From the NCBI GenBank assembly GCA_028622995.1, contig JAJQJQ010000027.1:186001-250000 (forward strand): a DNA stretch of 64,000 bases, given 5' to 3'. The position numbers and the translations under genes are program-made. The DNA is from Panagrolaimus kolymaensis (taxonomy: Eukaryota > Nematoda > Chromadorea > Rhabditida > Panagrolaimidae). The notes under the pieces were generated by a model. That model did not search any database. It was not told the DNA's origin and saw only the letters and a list, made by a program, of their open reading frames with translations. Every line of letters starts with the position of its first letter. The stretch's first letter is position 1. This document shows, in pieces, positions 14,501-24,441 of this stretch.

Positions 14501-15422
14501 TTGAAAACCTGTGAATACTCTTTTCCTGTAATTGGAAGCCATCTTCAAAACATGCAAAAGAAGGTTGATCAACTTTCTTTGGGAGGATTTTCATCATTAT
14601 ATAACTATGTTGATGAATTGGATAAAAGAGTAAGTTTATTCCATCACCATCTGCCATTTTCTTACTCATTTAACTGCTTTTATAGGTTGAAAAAATTCTT
14701 GCTCATCGTTGTGAACAAGCTATTCGCGTTTGGACAGAAACTCTTAAAGATAATGCTGATGCTGAAACTGATTCTGAATTAAACATTCCTTTGCCTGAAA
14801 TTCATCGTATCACTCTTGAAATTCGTCTCAATAACCAAATTATTACTGTTTTACCTTCTCTTGAACAAGCTCAAGAAAGTTTGCAAAATCAAATGTTCGC
14901 TTTCCATGGCATTGTTTCTGAACAACCGAGACTCTCATGTACCAAAGCTCACCCTGCTTTACTTCATACTGGTCCAAAAACTTATAAAAGTATCCTTTCT
15001 ATTATGCCACATGGTCAAAATTTTCTTATGGAAGCTCATTCTGCTATCAGCATTGTCATGGAAGCAGTGAAGAAATATGTTGATGAATGGATTGGTTATC
15101 AAAGTTTATGGTAAGTAATTTAACTAAAATAAATTTATACAAACAAAACAAACAACTTCTTTAATTTTTAACTAAAAAAATTGTTTTTAGGGAAATTCAA
15201 GCAGATCTTGTTTTTGAACGTCTTGGAGATGATGTTGATGAATGGATGAAAATGCTTAGTGCAACTAAAATAGCTCGAACTTCCTTGGACACTCAAGAAA
15301 CTCAAAAAGAAATCAAGCCTATTGTCATCGATTATGGTAAAGTCCAATCAAAGGTTTTACTCAAATCTGTTTGCTTGTATCAAGAACTTCTACACAAGCT
15401 TATTGCTATGAAACTTGTATGA
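11600..15422 (+). CDS. Cytoplasmic dynein-1 heavy chain tail only (motor absent)
   Basis: Homologous to the N-terminal tail of DHC-1/DYNC1H1, the part that dimerises and binds intermediate and light-intermediate chains. Exons: 11600-11665, 11718-11895, 11944-12097, 12145-12683, 12731-13747, 13853-14058, 14106-14312, 14366-14629, 14686-15110, 15191-15422, giving 1,095 residues with no frameshift. Landmarks matching dynein-1: LHMQQNIDIPEIDL; VNRWIDEIKKVTLLDRDAGS; HEQLRSVITLVLRG; LRDQLGGAKNANEMFSIFSR; FNALLVRPHIRSAI; YMQRVEDVLGK; and VIDYGKVQSKV at the start of the linker. The frame then runs about 20 residues, still roughly alignable, and stops at TGA 15420-15422. A full dynein-1 heavy chain is about 4,500 residues, so the linker, AAA ring and stalk are missing. 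A polyadenylation signal (15540) and the complete prp-6 gene follow, so the motor is not further downstream here. It could be a regulatory decoy, a split gene, or a partial duplicate. Confidence 0.9.
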
Positions 15423-15539
15423 AAAAAATATGTAAATCATGTACTGTACTTTTTTTGTAATATGTTTTAATATTGTTGTCTAAAACTTTCTTATTTTTCT
15501 TTGTAACCGGTGTTTGAATAACTTTGTCATAGTATTATT

Positions 15540-15545
15540 AATAAA
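15540..15545 (+). terminator. Polyadenylation signal of the dynein-tail gene
   Basis: AATAAA lies 118 nt after the TGA of the tail-only dynein gene and before prp-6. It supports a real transcript end at this point rather than read-through into a lost motor region. Confidence 0.6.
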
Positions 15546-15860
15546 CCTATTTTGTCATTTTTTCTTTGGTGTTTTTTTGGATGTAAACAAAGATTGGATG
15601 AATAATTAGAAATACATATTATGACATTGTGAATAGTTTTTTATGTTGATAATCAAAAGACTTTGGCTTCCGCAAACCACGATGAACGAGGCTTTCCCAT
15701 AAAAAATGATGCTCTTCACACTTTGCTAAAAATCCATCATTTGCGAAACTTTTTTTAGTTCTTTCAATTTTTTTTCTGTCTTCTTCAATTTGACTGAATT
15801 CGTGCTTTTCGTCGCTTCTTTTCTTAATCGAATATTTTTTTACCACTAAAATCGTTGTAT

Positions 15861-15870
15861 CATTTTTCAG
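15861..15870 (+). promoter_or_regulatory. Possible trans-splice acceptor of prp-6
   Basis: CATTTTTCAG ends 18 nt upstream of the prp-6 ATG with no visible donor close by. This matches the nematode 3' splice consensus and its usual distance from the start codon in spliced-leader transcripts. The upstream gene is on the same strand and ends about 450 bp earlier. Both an operon (SL2-type) and simple SL1 addition are possible; this is inferred. Confidence 0.4.
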
Positions 15871-15888
15871 AATCAACCATCATCAAAT

Positions 15889-18800
15889 ATGACGACGACA
15901 ATACCTGGCTCATTGGTAAATAAAACCAAGAAGCAATTTCTTGGAATGCCAGCTCCTGCTGGATATGTTGCTGGTGTTGGTCGAGGTGCTACTGGATTTA
16001 CAACACGATCCGATATTGGTCCAGCTCGAGATAACGATGTTCTACCTATGGGAGAAGCTATGGAAGCTGTAGCTGCAGTACCAGCGAAGAAAGCAAGAAC
16101 CGATGATGATAATGATGATCGTCAACCTGAAACAGAAGATTACAATGATTCAAATTATGATGCATTTGAAGGTTATGGAGAACGTTTATTTTCAAAAGAT
16201 CCTTATGATAAAGATGATGAAGAAGCTGATGAAGTTTATCATGCTGTTGATATGAGAATGGATGAAAGACGACGGGTTCAAAGGTTAGTTTTTCTTCTCT
16301 TCATTTCTTGGTTTTACTCATAGCATTTTTTAGAGAAGAAAAGTACAAATCAAGTATTGAAAAGCTGAGAAAAGAACAACCGAAGATTCAACAGCAATTT
16401 TCTGATTTGAAACGATCGTTAGCTACTGTAACAGAAGATGAATGGGCAGCTATTCCAGAAGTTGGTGATGCTCGAAACAAAGCTAAACGTAATCCTCGTG
16501 CAGAAAAGTATGTGTCATTATTTTCCAAACTTTATTTTATCAATACTTTCTTTTAGATTTACTCCTGTCCCTGATTCAATTATTGCTGGAGCAAGAAGCA
16601 TGGCAGCGATGGTGCATACTCTGGATTCTTCAAATGGAATGGCATCTTCTTTGGGTGGCTTCGCAACTCCTATGGCATCAGCATTTTCAAGTGGATTAGC
16701 AACACCAGGATGGCAAACTGGTACTAAAACTGGAACTTCAACTGATATTGATTTGCAGAAGATTGGACAAGCTCGAAACAAACTTATGGATATTCGTCTT
16801 AATCAAGTATGTCTGCATTCTTTTATTACAAATATGAGACTGAAAACATGATCGAATGATGTGAATTTAAAACGTATTACGCGCGACGTTTGGTTTCTAT
16901 GAATCCGAAAGGCTTTCACATAACTGAAATCGCTAAATTTATGTGAAATGATTGAAGTTGTTAGGATAAAACAACGATGATGCCGGGTGGCTTTAAATGT
17001 AAAAGTTAAATTTAAAGCTTTGGCTTATATCGTACATACTTTTTATCCATTTTCCTAACTAAACTAGCTTTAATGTTCATAGTTAACCAAACTGGTAAAG
17101 TCTGCATGCGGTTGATTACCAAGTTTTCAAGCTGACGATCTTTGTCTCATTTTCATTTTTGAATAATTTGAACTTTACTAATCACTTGTTTTTTAGGCTT
17201 CTGATTCTGTTTCTGGACAAACGGTTGTTGATCCAAAAGGTTATTTGACAGAAATGCAATCAATGCTTCCTCAATATGGTGGTGATATCAATGATGTGAA
17301 AAGAGCTCGTCAACTTTACAAATCTATTCGTGATACCAATCCCAAACATCCTCCAGCATGGATTGGTTCTGCTGCTCTTGAAATGGCTGTTGGAAAACAT
17401 CAAGCTGCAAGAAACTTGATCCTCGAAGGATGTCAATTGAATCCAAGAGATGAAGGATTGTGGTTAGAAGCTGTCAAACTTCATCCACCTGAAGAAGCAA
17501 AACGTATTATTTCAACAGCTGTTACACATCGAAGAGATTCTGTTCGAATATGGTTGAAAGCTGCTGATCTTGAAAATGATATCAAATCAAAAAGAAAAGT
17601 ATTACGAAAAGCTTTGGAACATATTCCACATTCAGTCAAATTATGGAAAGCTGCAATCGATTTAGAAGAACCTGAAGATGCTCGTCAACTTTTAACAAGA
17701 GCTGTGGAATGTTGCAGTACAAGCACTGAACTATGGTTAGCTTTGGCAAAGCTTGAAACTTATGAAAATGCAAGAAAAGTATTGAACAAAGCTCGTGAAT
17801 ATATTCCAACTGATAGACAAATCTGGATCAGTGCTGCTCGTTTGGAAGAAACTCGTGGAGAAGCTAGCAAAGTTGAAGTGATGATCTCTCGTGCTATTAG
17901 CTCGTTGACTGCAAACAAAGTTGAAATCAATCGTAAGCAATGGATGGAAGATGCTATCGATGCTGAGAAAAGTAGTTGCAAACTGACTGCACAAGCAATT
18001 ATGTAAGTTTATCTTTGTATCACACCAATAATAACTGTACCTTTTTTAGTAAGAACGTGATGTCAAACGGTGTTGAAGAAGAAGATCGAAAGCATACATG
18101 GATGGAAGATGCTCAATGGTACACTTCTCAACATGCTTATGAATGTGCTCGTGCTGTTTATGCTTTTGCTTTGAACGTGTTTCGAAAAAAGAAAGGTATT
18201 TGGCATGCCGCAATTGAGTTTGAAAAGAATCATGGAACGGTGGAATCTTATGAAGATCTCTTAAAGAAAGCTACAGATGAATGTCCAAATGCTCAAGATC
18301 TCTGGCTGATGTATGCAAAATCTCGTTGGCTCAATGATGATGTGAATGAAGCACGAAAGATTCTTACCAACGCGTTCGAATTCAATCCTGACTCCGAGAA
18401 GATTTGGTTAGCTGCTGTGAAACTTGAATCAGAAAATGGTGAACATGATAGAGCTCGACGATTGTTAGAAAAGGCTCGATCAAAAGCCCCGTCAGCAAGA
18501 GTTTGGATGAAATCAGCAAAATTGGAATGGTGTCTTGGTGAATTTGAAGCTGCAAAAGTCTTGATTCGTGAAGGAATGGGAAAATACAACAACTTCGACA
18601 AATTTTATATGATCCTTGGTCAAATTAATGTTCAACAAAGAAATATTGCTGATGCTCGAAAAGCTTTTACAGAAGGGGTAAGTTGTTGTGCATTAGTTAG
18701 TCATATAATTACTTTCATTTTTAGGTAACCAAATGCCCAAATTCGATTCATATGTGGCTTCAATTGATTCGTTTCGAAGTATCTCAAGATCAACTGGTAA

Positions 18801-19354
18801 AAGCTCGCTCTCATTTGGACTCAGCGAAGATTAAGAATCGTCAAAATCCAGCTCTCGAATTGTTATGGTTAGAATCTTTTCGTCTTGAACTTCAAGTAGG
18901 AAACAAAGAATTGGCTCAAAATTATCTTACAAGAGGACTTCAACAGTGCGAAAAATCTGGTGTATTATGGGCTGAAACAATCTTCATGGAGCCTCCTCAT
19001 GCTCGTGCAACCAAATCAGCTGATGCTCTAAAGAAAAGTGATGATAATGTTCATGTTTTACTTGCTGCAACGAAAATGTTATGGGCAATGAGAAAGATCA
19101 AGAAAGCTCGTGTATGGTTTGATCGAACTGTGAAACTGGACAAAGATTATGGTGATGCATGGGCGTATTATTACAAATTTGAAACTATCCATGGAACACC
19201 TGAAGAACGTGATGCTGTAAAGAAACGATGCATTGCAGAAGAACCTCGTCATGGTGAAGTATGGCAATCAGTTTCAAAGGATGTCAAAAATTGGAAGAAG
19301 AAAACGTCAGAAATTTTGGATATGGTAGCTGCAAAACTTGAAGTACCAAAATAA
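15889..19354 (+). CDS. prp-6: Pre-mRNA-processing factor 6 (U5/tri-snRNP protein)
   Basis: Nuclear splicing factor that bridges U5 and U4/U6 snRNPs in the tri-snRNP. Exons: 15889-16283, 16334-16507, 16557-16806, 17197-18002, 18050-18677, 18725-19354, giving 960 residues, close to the family length (about 940-970). The N-terminal PRP1 domain has [24 protein letters not shown], here split for reading as [13 protein letters not shown] then [11 protein letters not shown], followed by [12 protein letters not shown]. The sequence [17 protein letters not shown] precedes a long array of HAT/TPR-like helical repeats, including [12 protein letters not shown].. KALEHIP and [13 protein letters not shown]. 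The end ([15 protein letters not shown]) matches human PRPF6. Introns are 47-50 bp except intron 3, which is 390 bp and hairpin-rich. A TTTTTCAG 18 nt before the ATG suggests trans-splicing. Confidence 0.96.
16870..17126 (+). other. Candidate structured RNA inside prp-6 intron 3
   Basis: Five hairpins occur in a row within the 390-bp intron 16807-17196. Arms: AAACGT/ACGTTT (16870-16891); TTTCACATAA/TTATGTGAAA (16914-16948); GTTGTT/AACAAC (16957-16975); GCTTTAAAT/ATTTAAAGC (16990-17018); AAACTGGTAA/TTACCAAGTTT with one bulge (17089-17126). The other four introns of the gene are 47-50 bp. A box-C-like ATGATGT (about 16855) and a CTGA (16924) are present, but I see no closing stem, so I do not call a C/D snoRNA. 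It may be an intronic ncRNA or a decayed repeat; orientation is assumed from the host gene. Confidence 0.4.
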
Positions 19355-19417
19355 TATTTGTTTTATTGTATTTTATATGTATTATTTGTTTTGTTTTTTC
19401 TTTGTTTAAACGTATAA

Positions 19418-19423
19418 AATAAA
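19418..19423 (+). terminator. Polyadenylation signal of prp-6
   Basis: AATAAA 64 nt after the prp-6 TAA, in the expected 3'-UTR position. Confidence 0.6.
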
Positions 19424-19964
19424 TTATTTGATCTCATCATTGTGTATTTTGGAGGAAGCATTAGGGATAAAATTAGTAGTTTCGTAAGATTAAAAACAAA
19501 GGAAAGTTGGATTTGAGCTATCGGAAGAAAGATTTAGAGGAGGTTTAGTTAAAGCAAGATGCTCAATTCTGCTGCTTGTTCTAAAGTAACATCAACCATC
19601 TCATCCACTTTCACATCGTCATTCAATAAGCATTTACCCAAATTTCGATTTTGTTTGTTCATCCTATCTTTCTTCTTTTTCTCCATCCTCTCCCTTTTTT
19701 TTGATTGTCTTTCAAACTAAAACTGTCTCTTAAACAGATTTCGATGTTACGGCACCTCTTGGAAAAGTTAGTGGGAGAGGAAAGCTTTCTTTCTAACTTT
19801 CAAGAAAAGTTTAGAACAAAAACATCATTGATTGAATATGCAAAAATGAATTTGATGGAATTTGCATGTATTTATTTTTTATGTTCGTTAGAAAGACGAC
19901 TATAATTTTCCATTTCGCCGTTACAAAACATAGGCATCATCACAAAGCATCAGCAACAACAAAA
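19424..19964. other. Intergenic stretch before the kinase
   Basis: About 540 bp between the prp-6 polyadenylation signal and the kinase ATG. Probably the kinase promoter and 5' UTR. Small open frames here (19705-19905 and others) have no homology or splice support. Confidence 0.45.
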
Positions 19965-21499
19965 ATGGGTATGTGTTTTGTTTTCTTCTTCTTGTTGTTT
20001 CTTTTAACTTCATTTTCTTATTTTCAGCCGATGGTGTTCCCAAAAATTTATCAGCTGAACCTAAAGAAGCCGCAACTAAGGCCGCTGCTGATGCGGGAAA
20101 TGTTCCAGCTGCATTGGATATCGTTCAATTATACAAAGGTGATAAAGTTGGTCCATGGGATATTGTAAAGAAGATTGGTGAAGGTAATTTAGTTGTTGTT
20201 GATTTACCTTTGTTTATCATCTGTTTAACTAATTGGTATTTTTTAGGCGGTTTTGGTGCTGTTTATCTCGTTAAAGATTCAACTGGACAAAATGGAACTG
20301 GAGGTTAGTTAATGAATGCTTTTGAATGACATGTTTTGCACAAGAAGAATCTTTGTAATGCTTATTATGACGAATTATGGTTAACCAACATTTGCAATGC
20401 TTTCTTTAATCCTTACTTTGCTTAACTAATGTTTCGATTTCTAGAATATGCATTGAAAGCTGAGAAAGCAACAGAAACAGTGAAAGTGTTAAAAATGGAA
20501 GTTTATGTTTTAACTGAACTCAAAAAAGCAAATGCCAAGCATTTCTGTGACATCATCGATCGTGGACGAATAAATGGATATAATTTTGTGGTGATGACTC
20601 TTGTTGGTACTTCATTTGATGTAAGTTTGTATCTGTTTTGGATGATCATGGAAGTGTTGTTAATGGTTGAAACTTTCTTGATATTCTCATTGTTCATCGC
20701 TTTCAGAATCTTCGACGAGCTTCTCCTGATAAAGCTAAACAGAAATTTTCGATGGGTTGCGCAATTTCTGTGGGAATAAAATGTGTTGAAGCGATTGAAG
20801 AACTTCACACTATTGGTTATTTGCATCGGTAAGATTGGTTTAAAACTTGATAATCGTTTTCATTTTTTGTATGTTTTAGAGATATAAAACCTGGAAATTT
20901 TGCTATTGGTAAAACTGATCCACGTCGTGTAATTATGCTTGATTTTGGTATGGCTCGAAAATATGTTGATGTTCAGGGTAAAACTCGAAACCCTCGATGG
21001 GCTGCTGGATTTCGTGGTACTGTGCGTTATGCACCATTAAGCTGTCATATTAGTCGTGATCAATGTCGAAAAGACGATCTTGAAAGTTTTATGTACATGC
21101 AGGTATGGATTTTCTTGTAACTTCTTAATTGCTTCTGTTTACATAAAGTGGAAGTTCAACTAGCTTTTTTTGAGGAAACGTTGCTTCAACTTGCTTTAAC
21201 TATCTTTACCTTATCATTTTCAGATTGAATTAACTCGAGGTGCATTACCATGGAAAAGTTTAGAAAACCGTGAAGAAATTGGACGTTTCAAAGAAAAGTG
21301 TCGTGGTGAAGCTATCAAAGAACTTATGAGTGGCTGTCCAAAAGAATATGTGGATATTCTCAATTATGTTGATTCGTTATGTTATTATACGACGCCAAAC
21401 TATAATCAAGTCGTAGAATACTTCAAAACTTCGCTTCAAATCAATAATCTTCAAGAATACCCGTATGATTGGGAAGTCAATCAACAAAAACAATATTGA
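19965..21499 (+). CDS. CK1/TTBK-like serine/threonine protein kinase
   Basis: Protein kinase of the casein kinase 1 group, a group greatly expanded in nematodes. Exons: 19965-19968 (only ATGG), 20028-20183, 20247-20303, 20445-20620, 20707-20828, 20880-21102, 21224-21499, giving 337 residues. The glycine loop is GEGGFGAVY (residues 52-60), the ATP lysine is K77 in YALKAEK, the catalytic loop is HRDIKPGNF (171-179), and DFG starts at D193. DFGMARKY and FRGTVRYAPLSCH, followed by RKDDLESFMYM, are typical of the CK1/TTBK-like branch. All catalytic residues are present, so an active enzyme is expected. About 40 residues of Ala/Lys-rich sequence precede the kinase domain and almost nothing follows it. 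The 4-nt first exon is unusual but joins in frame (ATG G|CC GAT). Substrate is unknown; many nematode members are germline or sperm proteins. Confidence 0.92.
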
Positions 21500-21559
21500 A
21501 TGAAACTTGCTTTTAACATTATTGTAAATTAATAATTTGTTTGTATGTATATTTTGTTA

Positions 21560-21565
21560 AATAAA
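21560..21565 (+). terminator. Polyadenylation signal of the kinase gene
   Basis: AATAAA 61 nt after the kinase TGA, the expected place for transcript 3'-end formation. Confidence 0.6.
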
Positions 21566-22210
21566 GATTTTTTAAACGTTGTTTTCATCTTTTTGATTTT
21601 TTTGGTCACATACAGCGTTGAAAGCAGCCGAAGTTAACGTCGCTTAACGGGTAAATAAAGCATTTTATGAAAAGGTTGTAACAATGATTTTGTTAGTTGT
21701 AAATAGGTTTTAACAGCGAATAACCTACCAAATAAAGAGCTTTTATCCAAAGTCAAAATAAAGCAAATAAATGATTTGAAAAATAGCTATTATCACATTT
21801 CATCAGTGAACTCTTACAAAAGATTTTATGTTAAAAAAGTTAAAAGGCATTATGCTTGTTGTCTTCATGGTTGATTTAGATTTTTTAATAATGAAATTCT
21901 CTTTTGTTTGTTTCTTTGTGAAGATAATTTTCACTACGATGTTTGAGGTTAATAGTATTAGAATATGGATGGATGGCCTTTTTCAAGATTGCATTTTATA
22001 AAATTTATTCAAATGGTTAAAGTTGTTTCTTCGTAATAAAGTTTCAAAAGCTACGAATGAAACATACAATATCTTTATTGCTGCTATGTTATGTTCTTCT
22101 TTGTAAAAAACAAACAAACACTATGAACAGAAAAATTTATGTAAAAGCATTTATTATTCAAAACATAAAATACAATAAATAAAGTAATTACAAAGTTAGT
22201 CTAATTTCCT
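21566..22210. other. Convergent intergenic stretch
   Basis: About 640 bp between the 3' ends of the kinase (+) and the membrane protein gene (-). AT-rich. On the minus strand an AATAAA-type signal is present near 22174-22179. I see no gene. Confidence 0.45.
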
Positions 22211-24441
22211 TTAATGGTGTTTCTTATTCTTCTTTTTCTTCTTTGATTTTGACTTTGACTTTGATTTTTCGATCACCACTTCCTTGCTTTGCATCGGTAT
22301 TTCTTTTGCTTCTTTCTTTGAATTTGACTTTGATCTTTTCTCTTCGGAAGCGTTTGGTGATGAATTTGTTTTAACAAGTTTTGTATCGTCGAAACACTTC
22401 GGTTCAATTTGATAAGCAGCTTCAATCGAGTTTGCAGGATACCCAAAAGCATGTCTTTCTTTAACACTTGATTCTCGTCTCCAAAATGGAAGTTCACGGC
22501 TAAAAACAAAATGACAAGTTAATGAAGTTACAGTTAATCCCAAAACATACCGCATGATTGCAAGTGCGCGTCGACGAGATTCATCAGGTTGATTGAGTGA
22601 GAAAGCAACGACCAAAAGCAAAGCCATAGAATATTTTAGAAGATGTTCTTCATCACCAGGAACAAGATGACCATATTCGAGTGCGAAACATGTAAACTTC
22701 ATATATTCTGGCGTATCAGGATGTTGAAGGAACTTTCGAACATTTGAAGTTATATGTGTGAAATCGCCATTTTTATCGAGTTTCAGTCCATGTATTTTCA
22801 ATTCATCGATCGCTTTCTTCCTGAAACATAATCGAATATTAGACAATGATGAGATAAAAGTAAACATACACAAGACCATTGATGGTAACAAACACATCAC
22901 CAATGAAATTGTACAGAAGCGAAACTTCGACGCTGAGAATGTTCTTCTTTGGATCAGGCTTGTAGCACCTATAAAATGAATCAAAATAAAAACAAAAATG
23001 ATGAAACCATACTTTGACATTTACTTTGACATTTTCTCGATCATTTCTTTTGCATTTGCACCAAGGAGACCATTTCGTTTCATGGAATCATAATGTGAAC
23101 CAAAGGATTGCTTCATGTTGAAAGAACGTTGAGATTCCACGCTATCCCTGTAACGACCACGAAACCTTGAACCGGAACTTCGAGTTTTTGATGATCCCAT
23201 TTGAAGCGCCCATGCCCTTGATTGCTTCTTGATATTCTTTAAAGTTTGAGGTTCAACGACGATAGGTTCTTTTGATTCAATCACAGGAATAGCAGGAGGA
23301 AGTAATGGAGGTTCTTCAGTAAGTTCGGTAGCAACAGTTGGTTGTTCTAACTTCGATATTGATTCTGGCTGCTTTGCTTGTTCTAACTTCGGTATTGATT
23401 CTGGCTGCTTTGGTTGTTCTTGTTTTGGTTGATGACGAGCTTCTTTTTTCTTCTTTGGAGTTTTTGCTTTTGGAATATCGAGCTTCTTTGTTTCTTCAAC
23501 TAGAGCAGCTTCTTTCTTTTCTGGATGAACTTGTAAATTTTCTTCTTGTTGTTGTTTAACTTCATCACCAATAGTTATACCAGTTAAAGGAAGGTTGTTT
23601 AGTTCTTCTCTCTTCTTTTGGAGCGATCTTTTCCTATAGCATATGACAAAGCTGAAAATGGTTGTTTTAGTTATTGGCATAAAAAATAAACAAGCTTACA
23701 CTACGATGCAAATGATGACGATGATAACGAAGAACGAAACAATTATCCAAATCCACCATGTACTCGCTTCACCAGTTGCTTCTGTTGTGATAATTGTAAC
23801 AGCTTTGGAAGTTGATGATGAAGTCGTTGTCGATGATGGAGGAACATAAACTTTAGCATTCAGGATTGTGATAGGACATGATTTCGAAACACGACGAACT
23901 TCAATTGTGATTCTATTTTCTTTATCAACAGCAGGTTCACAACAAATATCATTATTACCACAATAAGAAGCTTCAGGATATTTCATATGAATAGTAGAAG
24001 AACATGGTGGTTTAAAGATATTTCTTGGAATGGGACGTGTTGCAACTTGAAGTCCATTATCATCAGCATCGAGTAGAAATCCACAAAAGTTGGATTGAGG
24101 TTCACAAAGTTTTGAAACTTTCTTATATGTTTGAGTTGGAGAAGAATCAAAACAAACAAGAACGCTAAAATTAAAGCAATAAGTAATCATTTATTGAAGC
24201 CAAAAGATTAAATTTACTATCCACGACAGCCAACTAAATCAACTTCAAAATCCAACTTTCCATTTGTAAGAACAAGTTGAGCAGTTCCAGGAGACATTAT
24301 TCTTACTCCACCATTTCTTGTTTCTTCAAATTGAGGATGATCATCAGAGACAAGTTCATTGTTGACATTCGTTAAAGTTGAAACACTTCCAGAATTTGCA
24401 ACAACGAAGAAGAGGAAAAACAGGAGCGATGAAACGAGCAT
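22211..24441 (-). CDS. Unrecognised type I membrane protein with Cys-rich ectodomain
   Basis: I do not recognise the family. Exons: 24441-24218, 24164-23700, 23651-23025, 22968-22870, 22820-22551, 22499-22211, giving 657 residues with consistent phases. Residues 1 to about 20 (MLVSSLLFFLFFVVANSGSV) look like a signal peptide. The ectodomain to about residue 205 holds several cysteines (VGCRGY, VCFD, KLCEPQSNFCG, PPCSS, ASYCGNNDICCEP, SCP) and ends in a Thr/Ser-rich stem. One transmembrane helix (WWIWIIVSFFVIIVIICIVV) follows, then basic YRKRSLQKKR, giving a cytoplasmic C-terminus. The cytoplasmic part has a Lys/Glu/Gln/Pro-rich linker with near-repeats of KLEQAKQPESI. A compact, less biased region (KCYKPDPKKNILSVEVSLLY onward, about residues 440-560) follows, then a Lys/Ser tail ending KNKKHH. 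It may be a nematode-specific receptor-like or adhesion protein; that is a guess. Confidence 0.85.

Noticed and set aside
16855..16930. C/D-box snoRNA in prp-6 intron 3
   Set aside because: ATGATGT and CTGA are at a plausible spacing, but no terminal stem closes them and a hairpin overlaps the D-like box; left as a generic structured-RNA candidate.
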